Below are positions 50,948 through 59,651 of a DNA stretch of 64,000 nt, piece after piece. The DNA lies in contig JAWKJB010000001.1 of assembly GCA_041393965.1 (NCBI GenBank), positions 248,001 through 312,000 on the forward strand, in the 5' to 3' direction. Position numbers and translations under genes: made by a program. The notes under the pieces are model-generated. The model made no database searches and was not told where the DNA came from. It saw nothing but the letters and a program-made list of their open reading frames with translations. Every line of letters starts with the position of its first letter. Position 1 is the first letter of the stretch. The stretch is from Acidimicrobiia bacterium (GTDB lineage: Bacteria; Actinomycetota; Acidimicrobiia; Spongiisociales; UBA5794).

Positions 50948-52706
50948 GGTCCGGTCCGATCAATCCGAGCCGGATCGCCGACTGCACAGCCGCCGATGCC
51001 GTCTGTCCGAGCCCGCACACCGACCCATCCCGCAAAACGGCGTCCAACCGGCGGAGGAGTTCGCCCTCGCGGCGAGGATCGCCGCCCGCCTCTCCCAGCC
51101 GAAGGAGCGATTCTGTCTGGCGAACCGTTCCCGTCCGACACGGGATGCACAGGCCGCACGACTCGTCCGCGAAGAACTCGGCGATCCGAACGACGATGCT
51201 TGCCATGTCGATATCCGTTGTGAACACGATGATCGCCCCCGAGCCGAGACCGATCCCATGCTCACGGACACCTTCGAAGGTGAGTGGGATGTCGAGATCA
51301 TCCTTCGTGATGAACGATCCGGCCGCACCCCCGACGAGGACCGCCGCGAGGTCACCGGTCGGGCCGCCCGCAAGGTCGATCAGGTCGCCGACAGTCTTCC
51401 CGAACGGCACCTCGTACACGCCGGGGCGTGCGACATTGCCCGAACAGCAGAACAGCTTCGTACCGGTCGAGTCCGTCGTTCCCACGGTGGCAAATGCCGC
51501 CCCGCCGTCGTTGACGATGCCGGGGATGTTGGCGAGTGTCTCAACATTGTTGACGAGGGTCGGTCGGCCGAAGAGGCCCGCGTCCGTCGGGAACGGCGGT
51601 TTCTGCCTCGGTTGGCCCCGGTAGCCCTCGATCGAGTTGAAAAGTGCCGTTTCCTCACCGCAGATGTAGGCCCCCGCACCTCGGCGAAGCTCGATGTCGA
51701 ACGACACGCCAGACTGGCGGATGGATGCTCCGAGGAGTCCTGCCGCGCGGGCCTCACCCATGGCACGACTGACCGCCCGTTGAGCGATCGGATACTCGCC
51801 CCTGATGTAGAGGTAGCCGTGCTCCGCCCCCGTCGCGAAGCCGGCAATGGTCAGTGCTTCAATGATCGCGTACGGGTTGCGCTCGAGGAGCACGCGGTCC
51901 TTGAAGGTCCCCGGCTCGGATTCGTCGGCGTTGCACACCACATACTTGACACCGTCGTGGGCCGCAACGGCCTCCCACTTGATGCCAGCCGGGAACGCGG
52001 CACCGCCACGGCCCTTGATTCCGCTGGCTGTGACCTGGCCGAGCACCCACTGCGGGCCCTCTGCCAACGCGATGTCGAGAGCGTGGTAGCCACCGGCCTC
52101 GATGTAGGCATCAAGGGTGTGGACCGATCCAACGACCGTTCGCGAGAGGCGGGACTGGTCGTCGCCAACCACGAGCGAGGCAGTGACCGAATCAGCGGGC
52201 TCTGCCGCCGCGAGGATCTCGACGATCTGCTCCGCAGCTGCCGGTGCCACGACCCGTGGGCTTCCCCCGACGACCTGGACGAAAGCAGCGGAGCCCTTGT
52301 CGCACTGCCCGAGACACGGCGACCGCTTCCACATGGCCCCATCGATGTCCGAATCTGCTGGGCCGAGGGTGCTTGTCAACTCGGTGAGCATGCCATCGAC
52401 ACCGGACGCAACACAGGCGATGTCATCGCACACATGCGCCACCCTCGCCGGTGTCGGCTCTGTTGCGATGAGGTTGTAGAAGGTCGCAACGCCGTATGCC
52501 TCTGCGGGTCCGAGGGTCAGACGATCTGCGATGTAGTTGATTGCCCCGTGGCTCACCCAACCGACGGCATCTTGGACGGCGAGGAGGGCGGGAAGAAGCA
52601 GGGGTCGCTTGGTGACCGCTCTCCGGAAGCCGCCGTAGGCCACCCTGTCGTCGGTTCCGGACCGGTCGAGACCGCCAGCCCACCGTGAGTCCGGCAGCCC
52701 GAGCAC
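50940..52706 (-). CDS. Formate dehydrogenase NADH-side subunit, NuoE-NuoF (FdsG-FdsB) fusion
   Basis: The 588-residue protein fuses a NuoE/FdsG thioredoxin-like 2Fe-2S domain (Cys93, Cys98, Cys131, Cys135) to a NuoF/FdsB flavoprotein: GRGGAAFPAG (FMN, 232-241), NADESEPGTFKDR (259-271, NADH), GAGAYICGEETALFNSIEG, and the 4Fe-4S cysteines 517/520/523/564 (ESCGLCIPC, CGLGQ). It would pass electrons between the formate site and NAD+. The start is a GTG at 52706; upstream there is only a short gap to the catalytic-subunit stop and no better start. Encoded between the two halves of the catalytic subunit. Confidence 0.93.
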   Translation of the reverse strand: MLGLPDSRWAGGLDRSGTDDRVAYGGFRRAVTKRPLLLPALLAVQDAVGWVSHGAINYIADRLTLGPAEAYGVATFYNLIATEPTPARVAHVCDDIACVASGVDGMLTELTSTLGPADSDIDGAMWKRSPCLGQCDKGSAAFVQVVGGSPRVVAPAAAEQIVEILAAAEPADSVTASLVVGDDQSRLSRTVVGSVHTLDAYIEAGGYHALDIALAEGPQWVLGQVTASGIKGRGGAAFPAGIKWEAVAAHDGVKYVVCNADESEPGTFKDRVLLERNPYAIIEALTIAGFATGAEHGYLYIRGEYPIAQRAVSRAMGEARAAGLLGASIRQSGVSFDIELRRGAGAYICGEETALFNSIEGYRGQPRQKPPFPTDAGLFGRPTLVNNVETLANIPGIVNDGGAAFATVGTTDSTGTKLFCCSGNVARPGVYEVPFGKTVGDLIDLAGGPTGDLAAVLVGGAAGSFITKDDLDIPLTFEGVREHGIGLGSGAIIVFTTDIDMASIVVRIAEFFADESCGLCIPCRTGTVRQTESLLRLGEAGGDPRREGELLRRLDAVLRDGSVCGLGQTASAAVQSAIRLGLIGPDHA

Positions 52707-52769
52707 CTCGTCGACGGCAGCTCGCTCGACCGGTGTTGCAACATCTGCGGTGGTCTTGATATCGATGGC

Positions 52770-54659
52770 CTACCCCGCCGCCTCGAGCCGTTCGATGCGT
52801 ACCGCGGTTGCCTTGAACTCTGCGGTTCCCGACTTGGGGTCCCATGCGTCGAGCGTGAGCGTGTTGACATCACCATCGTCGGGCCAGTGGATCGCCATGA
52901 AGGCGAGGCCGGGTCTGAGACCGTCACGGTATCGCGCCGGAACCTCGATCGACCCACGCCGTGACACCACCCGCACCGGGTCCCCGTCAGCGATATGCAT
53001 CCGGCTGCCGTCGATCGGATCGATGTCGATGACGGCGCCGTCGGCGATCGGCGACTGATATCCCCCGCTCTGGACCCCGGTGTTGAACCCGTCGAGGCGA
53101 CGCCCCGTGGTGAGCCGGATGGGGAACTCCGGCGACAGCGAATCCACCGGTGGCGCCCACTCCACGGGGATCATCGGCGCGGGATCACGCGACATCGGAT
53201 CCTCCCACAGCCATGCGTGAAGGAACTGGGTGCCGGGATGCTCGTCGTCGGGGCATGGCCACTGGAGTCCACCATGTGCGTCAAGCCGTGCGTAGGACAT
53301 GCCGCGGTGCATCGGAGAAAGGCTCCGGACCTCGTCCCACACTTCCTCGGCCGTCGGATGACCCCAGATGTGGCCCATCTCGTTGGCGAGGAGGCACAGG
53401 ATCTCGATGTCGTCCTTGGCGTCGCCGGGCGGGTCCAGCGCTTTGCGCATCAACTGCACCCGCCGTTCGGAACTGGTTACGGTGCCATTCGACTCTGCCC
53501 AGCCTGCCGCCGCCGGGAGAACCACATCAGCGAGCGTCGCCGTCTTGGTGAGAAGGATGTCCTGGACCACGAGAAAGTCGAGGCCACGCAGGAGCTCGAC
53601 CGCTCGCTTCGCATCGGCTTCAGACTGTGCCGGGTTCTCGCCGATGATGTACATCGCCGTGATTTCGCCCCGTTCCATGGCATCGAACATTTCGGTGACA
53701 TGCCAACCCGGCTCAACGGGGATCTTGACGCCCCATGCCGCCTCGAACTTGCCACGATGATCGTCGTTCGTCACATCCTGGAAACCCGGGAGCTTGTTGG
53801 GGAGTGCGCCCATGTCCCCACCCCCCTGGACATTGTTCTGTCCCCGGATCGGTACGAGTCCCGACCCGTACCGGCCGACATGACCCGTCAGGAGTGCAAG
53901 GTTGATCAGCGAGATGACATTGTCGGTCGCGTTGTGGTGCTCGGTGATGCCAAGGGTCCAGCACAGCTGTGCGGTCGGCGCCATCGCGTAGTCGTGCGCG
54001 AGTTGGCGGATCGCATCGGGAGGAACCCCCGTCACCTCGGAGCCGCGCTCGAGGGTCCACTCGTCGACCGAGGCGGCGTAGGCGTCGAATCCCGAGGTCG
54101 CTCGCGAGATGAAGGCCTTGTCGGCGAGGTCGGCGTGAATGATCTCCCGAGCGATCGTGTTCGACAGTGCGATGTCGGACCCGACATCGATGCCGAGCCA
54201 TACATCGGCCCACTGGGCAGATTCGGTTCTGCGAGGATCGACGGCGTACATCTTCGCGCCGCCACGGACACCTTTCATGAGGTGATGGAAGAAGATCGGG
54301 TGGGCGGCCCGCGCGTTGGAACCCCACAGGACGATGAGATCGGTGTGTTCGATCTCTTCATACGACGAGGTGCCGCCTCCCGCTCCGAGGACTGTCGCCA
54401 GACCGACGACGGATGGAGCGTGTCAGGTCCGGTTGCAGCTGTCGATGTTGTTGTTGCCGATGACCGTGCGGGCGAACTTCTGAGCCATGAAGTTCATCTC
54501 GTTGGTCGCCTTCGAGCACGAGAACATCCCGGTCGCGAGGCCGGGATTGTTGTGGAGCCCTTCGGCGGTCCGTGCGAGGGCTTCTTCCCAGGTGGCTTCC
54601 CTCAAGCGGTTGTCGACCCGAATCATGGGGGTGGTGAGCCGTTCGTAGCGCTTGCCCAT
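52770..54659 (-). CDS. Formate dehydrogenase molybdopterin catalytic subunit, selenocysteine-containing (TGA read through)
   Basis: Read through one in-frame TGA, this gene encodes 629 residues. The frame is open from ATG 54659 to TGA 54423-54425 (codon 79), then to the stop at 52770. Around the TGA the protein reads NNIDSCNRT-U-HAPSVVGLA, the active-site segment of formate dehydrogenases where Sec or Cys ligates Mo/W and is followed by the catalytic His. Downstream are WGSNARAAHPIFFHHLMKG, GITEHHNATDNVISLINLALLTGHVG, RGQNNVQGGGDMGALPN, ENPAQSEAD and the C-terminal dinucleotide-binding LTTGRRLDGFNTGVQSGG. It lacks the N-terminal Fe4S4 domain, which is encoded at 50066-50947. AAGGAGG five bases before ATG 54659 sets the start; -10 TAGATT lies at 54689-54694 (reverse strand). 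sel genes are outside the window. Confidence 0.93.
54394..54425 (-). promoter_or_regulatory. UGA codon and SECIS-like hairpin in formate dehydrogenase mRNA
   Basis: Twelve bases after the TGA (54425-54423) the message can form a 6-bp stem, GTCGTC (54410-54405) with GGCGAC (54399-54394), around the apical loop GGTCT. E. coli fdhF has a hairpin with the same GGUCU loop a similar distance after its UGA. This is the element that SelB binds. The stem includes one G-U pair; the bulged U of the E. coli element is not present. Confidence 0.8.
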
Positions 54660-54938
54660 CATCACCTCCTTCCCGTGCGGCACCGGTCAATCTACCACCG
54701 CGGGTGCTCGGCATCGGTGGCCCCACATCGACAACGGGTACTGGGCACGAGTGGTCTGTCGCCCAGATGCGGAGCGCGATTCGTCGAGTCATCGCCGTCA
54801 TCTGGCAAGGACGCACAACGAAGGCGTATTCGTGAATGCGTCAAGGCGGAGAACGAAGCCACAAGGCGTCGAGACCGGGGATACGCCTTCATCACTTGGC
54901 CGACTGACCACTAGGGTCGCAACGCGAAGGAGGGTCCT
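54660..54938. promoter_or_regulatory. Divergent intergenic region (formate dehydrogenase / hutF)
   Basis: This 279-base gap holds the promoter of the formate dehydrogenase operon (TAGATT at 54689-54694, reverse strand, about 27 bases before its RBS-supported start) and, at the other end, TAGGGT (54912-54917) with GAAGGAGG before the hutF GTG. The middle, 54700-54900, has short open frames on both strands but none has coding features that I trust. Confidence 0.5.
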
Positions 54939-56207
54939 GTGGTCACATGGCACGCGCAGCAGGCCTGGCTCGGGGGCACCGGGCTCGAATCCGATGTTGC
55001 GATCGTCACCGACGGGGGCTCGATCACCGAGGTGCAGCCGGGGTCGGTCGTGGATGCCGACCGGTACCTGTCCGGAGTGGTGATCCCGGGGCTTGTGTCT
55101 GCGCATTCCCACGCGTTTCACCGCCTGCTCCGGGGTCGGACCCACGGGGCCAGGGGTGATTTCTGGTCGTGGCGCCGGTCGATGTATGAGCTTGCCCGAA
55201 CCCTGACCCCGGAGAGCTATCGCGAGCTCGCAACCGAGGTCTTCGCCGAGATGGTCGACGCTGGCGTCACCACGGTCGGGGAGTTCCATTACCTCCACCA
55301 TCGACCCGACGGTGCCCCCTACGACGACCCCAACGCGGTCGGCATCGCACTCATCGAAGCCGCAACGGTGGCCGGGATCCGGATGACGCTCCTCGACACG
55401 GCGTACCTCTCCTCGGATGTCAGCGGTGCACCGCCGACACCGGACCAGATCCGCTTTTCGGATGGATCGATCGATGCGTGGAGGGACCGCGTCGCCATGC
55501 TTGCCGCTGCGGTCGCCGACCGTGAGATGGTCCGGCTCGGTGTCGCAGCCCACTCGGTGCGCGGCGTGCCTATCGATGATCTCGCCACCGTTGCGGCGAC
55601 GGCCGTGGAACTCGATCTACCGTTCCATATCCATGTGTCGGAGCAGCGTGCCGAGAACGAAGCCTGTCGCACGCATCACGGTCTCTCACCGGTGGGGCTC
55701 TTGTCACGCGAGGGTGCGCTGACTCCCCGGACGACGCTCGTGCACGCGACGCACCTTGAGGAGGGCGACATCGAGCTGATCGCTGCGGCTGGCTCGATGG
55801 TGTGCCTCTGTCCGACCACTGAGGCCGATCTCGGGGATGGAATCGGTCCGGCGATCGAGCTCGCATCAGCGGGTGTTCCGCTGTGTCTCGGCTCCGATTC
55901 GAACGCGGTCATCGACATCCTCAGAGAGGCCCACCGACTCGAACACCACGACCGGCTCCGGCTGCTGCGGCGCGGCGTCCACAGCCCGAGTGCCCTGATG
56001 GCAGCGGCGACAACCACGGGGATGCGGTCACTCGGATGGAGCGACCGCGGCATCGCTGCGGGAGGTGTTGCCGACTTCGTTGTCGTGGACCCGACCTCGG
56101 CGGACCTGCGCGGAACGGGCGGCTCGATCGAGGCGATCGTATTGTCAGCAACCCGCGCGAGCATCACCGAGGTCGTGATCGGCGGCATCCCCCACACCCC
56201 CCGTTGA
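54939..56207 (+). CDS. hutF: Formimidoylglutamate deiminase
   Basis: The 422-residue amidohydrolase matches HutF, which converts N-formimidoyl-L-glutamate to N-formyl-L-glutamate and ammonia in histidine breakdown. Motifs are VIPGLVSAHSHAFHRLLRGRTH (metal His56, His58), GDFWSWRRSMYELARTLTPESYRELATEVFAEMVDAGVTTVGEFHYLHH, HIHVSEQRAENEAC, LVHATHL and LCLGSDSNAVID. The GTG start has GAAGGAGG upstream. No hutH, hutU or hutI is in the window. Its stop codon (56205-56207) lies inside the first six bases of dispersed repeat copy A. Confidence 0.92.
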   Translation: MVTWHAQQAWLGGTGLESDVAIVTDGGSITEVQPGSVVDADRYLSGVVIPGLVSAHSHAFHRLLRGRTHGARGDFWSWRRSMYELARTLTPESYRELATEVFAEMVDAGVTTVGEFHYLHHRPDGAPYDDPNAVGIALIEAATVAGIRMTLLDTAYLSSDVSGAPPTPDQIRFSDGSIDAWRDRVAMLAAAVADREMVRLGVAAHSVRGVPIDDLATVAATAVELDLPFHIHVSEQRAENEACRTHHGLSPVGLLSREGALTPRTTLVHATHLEEGDIELIAAAGSMVCLCPTTEADLGDGIGPAIELASAGVPLCLGSDSNAVIDILREAHRLEHHDRLRLLRRGVHSPSALMAAATTTGMRSLGWSDRGIAAGGVADFVVVDPTSADLRGTGGSIEAIVLSATRASITEVVIGGIPHTPR

Positions 56208-56258
56208 CGCGTACCCAGGGTTCTGGTTCAACTAAAGGTCAACTCTGGCCCACAGAAC
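56202..56258 (+). repeat. Dispersed 57-bp repeat, copy A
   Basis: The 57 bases match the reverse complement of 59907-59964 at every position except one missing A in a run of A. The copy begins with the last codon and stop of hutF and fills the gap toward the convergent amidohydrolase gene. Inside it GTTGAC (56203-56208) can pair with GTCAAC (56238-56243), and GTTCTG (56220-56225) with CAGAAC (56253-56258), an interleaved arrangement. Confidence 0.85.
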
Positions 56259-56267
56259 GAGGGACGG

Positions 56268-57377
56268 TCAGGCGATCCTCGGTAGCGGTTGTTCGGGTGT
56301 CAGCACGGCCGCTGCAGCGACGATCAGGGGGCGGATAATATCGCTGCGTCTCGGCGATGTGAAGTCGATGTGTTCCATCGTCGCGGAGACCGCTGCGAAC
56401 ATGGCGGCGTGCGGATGATCGTCGGGCACCCGCACCGCAAGCTTACCGAGCGAGATCGCCTCGCCAGGGTCACCTCCACGGAGGATCTGCGTGATCGCGG
56501 CGTGGAAGCTCGCATAGACCGTGTAGCCGACGGGATCGACCGGCATGATGCCGCTACCCACCGGCTCCCCGACCTTGTCGGGCCTGCGTCCCTCGACGAG
56601 ATCGAGGAGATTCCGGCCGAAGACTGCGTGGTAGGCATCGGGCTGATATCCCGCAGCGGCGGCAACTCGCATGACGACGGTCGAGATCATCTTCGGCGAA
56701 CCGTACGGAGTGTCAGATGCGTAGAGAATCCGATCCGGTGCAACGGTGGCGAAGAGCATGAGGAGGGAGGGGGTGCTCCACCATGCCGTGTCGAAGAACA
56801 GACCCGGGTGGGATGCTGCTTCTCGACCGATCCAGGAAAGGTCCGAGACTCCCGCGTGTCCAAGGATGATGTTGAGCCCATCGACGGAATCGATCAGATT
56901 GAGGGCGTCGTCCCCGAGGGTCGGGATTCCCCGCCCGGCGTGGAACAGAATCGGCACACCATGGGCAGCAGCGACGCGGCCGATGTCGGCGACGGAGGGA
57001 TGTGAGAGCGCAAAATGCTCGCCCCGAGGGTGCATCTTGATGCCGCGTGCCCCGAGCGCGAGGCATCGCTCCGCCTCCTTGATAGCCACCGACCCGAGGC
57101 GCGGATCGACTCGAAGAAACGGGATGAGCCGTCCGTTCGAGATTCCTGCCTCCTTCAGGATCCGATCGTTCGCCTGTGGATACCCGAGCGGTTCCATGCT
57201 CGACATGACGACCGCTCCGGCGTGCCCGGCGTCTGCGAGTTTGTCGAGAAGCCGCGACGCGGTCCCGACGACGCCGTCCGGGTCATTCGCTCCCGTGTGC
57301 GTGTGGGCGTCCCAGATCTCAATCCCTCGAGGGAGGGTGGGGGCAGAGGCATCGTGCCACAGCGAGACCAGATCCAT
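56268..57377 (-). CDS. Amidohydrolase-family (TIM-barrel) protein
   Basis: The 369-residue protein resembles the amidohydrolase-2 group: IWDAHTHTGANDPDG (HxH), KEAERCLALGARGIKMHPRGEHFALSHP, VPILFHAGRG, IILGHAG and ILYASDTPYGS (late Asp). It has an additional C-terminal helical region of about 90 residues. The reaction is not predictable; members include decarboxylases and hydrolases. TACCGT (57384-57389, reverse strand) ends six bases before ATG 57377, a leaderless arrangement; the longer frame upstream is rejected. It is one of the genes bracketed by the inverted repeat copies. Confidence 0.84.
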   Translation of the reverse strand: MDLVSLWHDASAPTLPRGIEIWDAHTHTGANDPDGVVGTASRLLDKLADAGHAGAVVMSSMEPLGYPQANDRILKEAGISNGRLIPFLRVDPRLGSVAIKEAERCLALGARGIKMHPRGEHFALSHPSVADIGRVAAAHGVPILFHAGRGIPTLGDDALNLIDSVDGLNIILGHAGVSDLSWIGREAASHPGLFFDTAWWSTPSLLMLFATVAPDRILYASDTPYGSPKMISTVVMRVAAAAGYQPDAYHAVFGRNLLDLVEGRRPDKVGEPVGSGIMPVDPVGYTVYASFHAAITQILRGGDPGEAISLGKLAVRVPDDHPHAAMFAAVSATMEHIDFTSPRRSDIIRPLIVAAAAVLTPEQPLPRIA

Positions 57378-57533
57378 CCGGCGACGGTACCCCCGGCCGA
57401 TCGGCAATCGGGTCACAGGCCATGCGCCTCTCGCTCTCGATACCATTCCGTGAACCAGCCTCGGTGCATCAAGCGAACCCGGCTGCGCGCGAGGGGGGCC
57501 AGGCATCCCGGTGTCCTAGAATTGGACCGAATC

Positions 57534-57606
57534 GGGCCTGTAGCTCCAATGGCAGAGCAGCGGACTTTTAATCCGAAGTGTGTGGGTTCGAGTCCCACCG
57601 GGCCCA
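57534..57606 (+). tRNA. tRNA-Lys (anticodon TTT)
   Basis: The 73 bases fold as a full cloverleaf. The acceptor arms GGGCCTG and CGGGCCC pair with one T-G, the D stem is GCTC/GAGC, the anticodon loop CTTTTAA holds TTT, the variable loop is AGTGT and the T arm is GTGGG-TTCGAGT-CCCAC. The first pair of the anticodon stem is a mismatch (G-A). CCA is not encoded. A TAGAAT hexamer (57517-57522) upstream is a likely -10. It lies in the gap between the amidohydrolase and the antiporter gene, on the opposite strand to both. Confidence 0.96.
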
Positions 57607-57641
57607 CGAGCACGAACACCAAAACCGGCGAGCCGCCCCCG

Positions 57642-59648
57642 TCAGGCCGTCGCGTCAATCGTTGCGCGCACCGAGACGGGGCTGAGACTTCTCGACATCG
57701 ACAGCCGGTGGGGTCCCGCGACGACGGCGAGGTTGAGGTCCTGAAGCGTTCGCATGGTCCTCCACCCCATGACGGCAGGCAGGTCATGGATCACATGGGC
57801 CGATGTGATGACGAGATCGTCTGGTTTGAGGAGGTCGGTGATCGCCTTGCGCTCTCGCTCCTCGACGACGAACTGCACCGTGTCGAGTTCGCCGACCGCA
57901 CCTTCGACCAGTGGTCGGTTCCTCGTCACGACGACGACGGGGACATCGGCAGCCCGCCGTAGCCTTCGTAGCGCCGCGAGCACGAGATTGGCGTCTTCCC
58001 GCCTCCAATCGAGATCCATTCTCCCGGTGACAGCGACGATGCGGGACCATGGCCGGACGATCCGAACAGCCATCATCGGGACTGGACACCGCTCACCAAC
58101 GCGGTCGATGGCACTCCCGAACATGAAGTCGGAAGCGATCCGAGGACCGCCCCACGCGAGCAGTACCACCGATGCCCCTGTCTCCTCGATCAGGCTCAGC
58201 GTTCCATCCTCGAACGAATCGTCCACTCTGATGATCCCGTCGCTGTCGAGTCCAAGTGAGGCCGCTGCTGCTGCGGCAGCGCCAACCTTCACCTTCGCTG
58301 CATCCGAATGTCCGGGACTCGGGATCGCGAAGGGAACAACCAGACCGTCGTCGGGTCGAGCGAGTCCCGCCGAGAATGTCATGAGCGCATCGATGTCGGA
58401 ACCTTGCGGCCGGATATCGACGAGAACATTCTGACCGATCGGGGCGGACGGCGCCTCGTGGCGAGGAACCCGTCTGATGAAGAACAGGGTCCCGAAGGAA
58501 GTAATCAGGGCAGTCGCGACAATCGCGAGAACCGCGGCGTTCACAGTCTCCTGACCGAACATCCCGAGGTTCAGACCGACCTGGGCGATCGCAAGCGTCG
58601 ACGCTGCCTGCCCGAAGCTGAGTGAGGACATCAGCCCCACCTCGTTCCATGACAGATGGAAAATGAGGGCGGTGATGGCCGCTGCGGCCGTCTTTCCGAC
58701 GATCACGAATCCCGTGAAGACGAGACCGAGCAACAGCGTTTCTGCATCGAACAGGACGCTCGGGTCGATGTTGAGCCCGATCGACACAAGAAAGGCAGGG
58801 ATGAAAAGCGCCGTGCCGACGAAGTCGAGCCGCTCCATCAGCTGACCCTTCTCCGGGACCAGAGTGTTCATGCCGAGACCGGCAAGGAACGCGCCGATGA
58901 GTCCCTCGATACCTCCAAGGACCGCAACGGTGGCACCGGCAGCCATGCCTGCGAGCACGAACACAAAGCGCTGCATCCGGGTGTGACCGACATTCACGAA
59001 GAACCACCGCACAACCTTCGGGAGGATCCACATGGTGAAGGCGACGAGGAGGGGTATGGCGAGCCATACCGGAAGGGTCGGATCGCCCACGGTCGGTTCG
59101 ATTCCCAGCCCACCGTCGATGTCGACCTCGATGACCGCCGTCGATGTCACGAGGGCGAGTACCGTCAGTGACAGCAGGTCCGCAACCACTCCCGCGGAAA
59201 CGGCAGCGCTCACGGCTCGATTGTTCTGGAGACCAGCGGCCTTCACATCGGGATAGGCAACCAGCGTGTTCGAGGCCCACATCGCTCCAATGAGGGCGGC
59301 ACCGAGCACGCTGATGTCGAACCATGTCAGGACGACCCACATGCTGAGCGAAAAAGGGATCACGAATCCGAGGAGCCCATACACGATCGCGTTGTTCCGA
59401 TTCGTGACGAACCCCCTGATACTGAAGCCCAACCCTGCGAGGAACATGAGATAGAGGATTCCGATGGCACCCAGCTCGGCGACGAGGCCGAAGTTCCTCA
59501 ACCAGCCGAGCACAAACGGACCCGCGATGACGCCGCCAGCGATGAGTCCGATGATTCCGGGGACGCGGAACCGTTGTGCCACGATCGGGCCGAACACGAT
59601 GATGAGCAGAAGCACGAGCAGCGTTGCTTCCACGCTCCCAACAAGCAT
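57642..59648 (-). CDS. CPA2-type cation/proton antiporter with C-terminal USP-like domains
   Basis: The 668-residue protein has about twelve spans of the Kef/NhaS CPA2 family (VAQRFRVPGIIGLIAGGVIAGPFVLG, LGAIGILYLMFLAGLGFS, GAMWASNTLVAYPDVKAAG, FIPAFLVSIGLNIDPS, SSLSFGQAASTLAIAQVGLNLGMF), followed by a cytoplasmic region of about 260 residues with two universal-stress-protein-like folds (LVVPFAIPSPGHSDAAKVK, VVLLAWGG, RIVAVTGRMDLDWRREDANLVLAALRRL). It would exchange K+ or Na+ for protons. ATG 59648 has AAGGA six bases upstream; the adjacent ATG 59651 is nearly equal. A 57-codon open frame further upstream is rejected because it is charged and unlike an antiporter N-terminus. Confidence 0.88.
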   Translation of the reverse strand: MLVGSVEATLLVLLLIIVFGPIVAQRFRVPGIIGLIAGGVIAGPFVLGWLRNFGLVAELGAIGILYLMFLAGLGFSIRGFVTNRNNAIVYGLLGFVIPFSLSMWVVLTWFDISVLGAALIGAMWASNTLVAYPDVKAAGLQNNRAVSAAVSAGVVADLLSLTVLALVTSTAVIEVDIDGGLGIEPTVGDPTLPVWLAIPLLVAFTMWILPKVVRWFFVNVGHTRMQRFVFVLAGMAAGATVAVLGGIEGLIGAFLAGLGMNTLVPEKGQLMERLDFVGTALFIPAFLVSIGLNIDPSVLFDAETLLLGLVFTGFVIVGKTAAAAITALIFHLSWNEVGLMSSLSFGQAASTLAIAQVGLNLGMFGQETVNAAVLAIVATALITSFGTLFFIRRVPRHEAPSAPIGQNVLVDIRPQGSDIDALMTFSAGLARPDDGLVVPFAIPSPGHSDAAKVKVGAAAAAAASLGLDSDGIIRVDDSFEDGTLSLIEETGASVVLLAWGGPRIASDFMFGSAIDRVGERCPVPMMAVRIVRPWSRIVAVTGRMDLDWRREDANLVLAALRRLRRAADVPVVVVTRNRPLVEGAVGELDTVQFVVEERERKAITDLLKPDDLVITSAHVIHDLPAVMGWRTMRTLQDLNLAVVAGPHRLSMSRSLSPVSVRATIDATA

Positions 59649-59651
59649 CAT

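Noticed and set aside
50844..52688. 614-codon open frame on the plus strand opposite the NuoE-NuoF gene.
   Set aside because: Antisense shadow. The minus strand has complete iron-sulfur and flavin motifs.
54278..54425. Reading the TGA at 54423 as a nonsense mutation, which would make the catalytic formate dehydrogenase a pseudogene or two separate genes.
   Set aside because: The codon is exactly the Sec position, the reading frame is intact on both sides with normal codon use, and a GGTCT-loop hairpin follows at the right distance.
54692..54895. 67-codon minus-strand frame between formate dehydrogenase and hutF.
   Set aside because: No start signal, no conserved pattern and biased charged composition.
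52995..54914. 639-codon open frame on the plus strand opposite the catalytic formate dehydrogenase gene.
   Set aside because: Antisense shadow; composition rich in Arg, His and Pro with no domain pattern.
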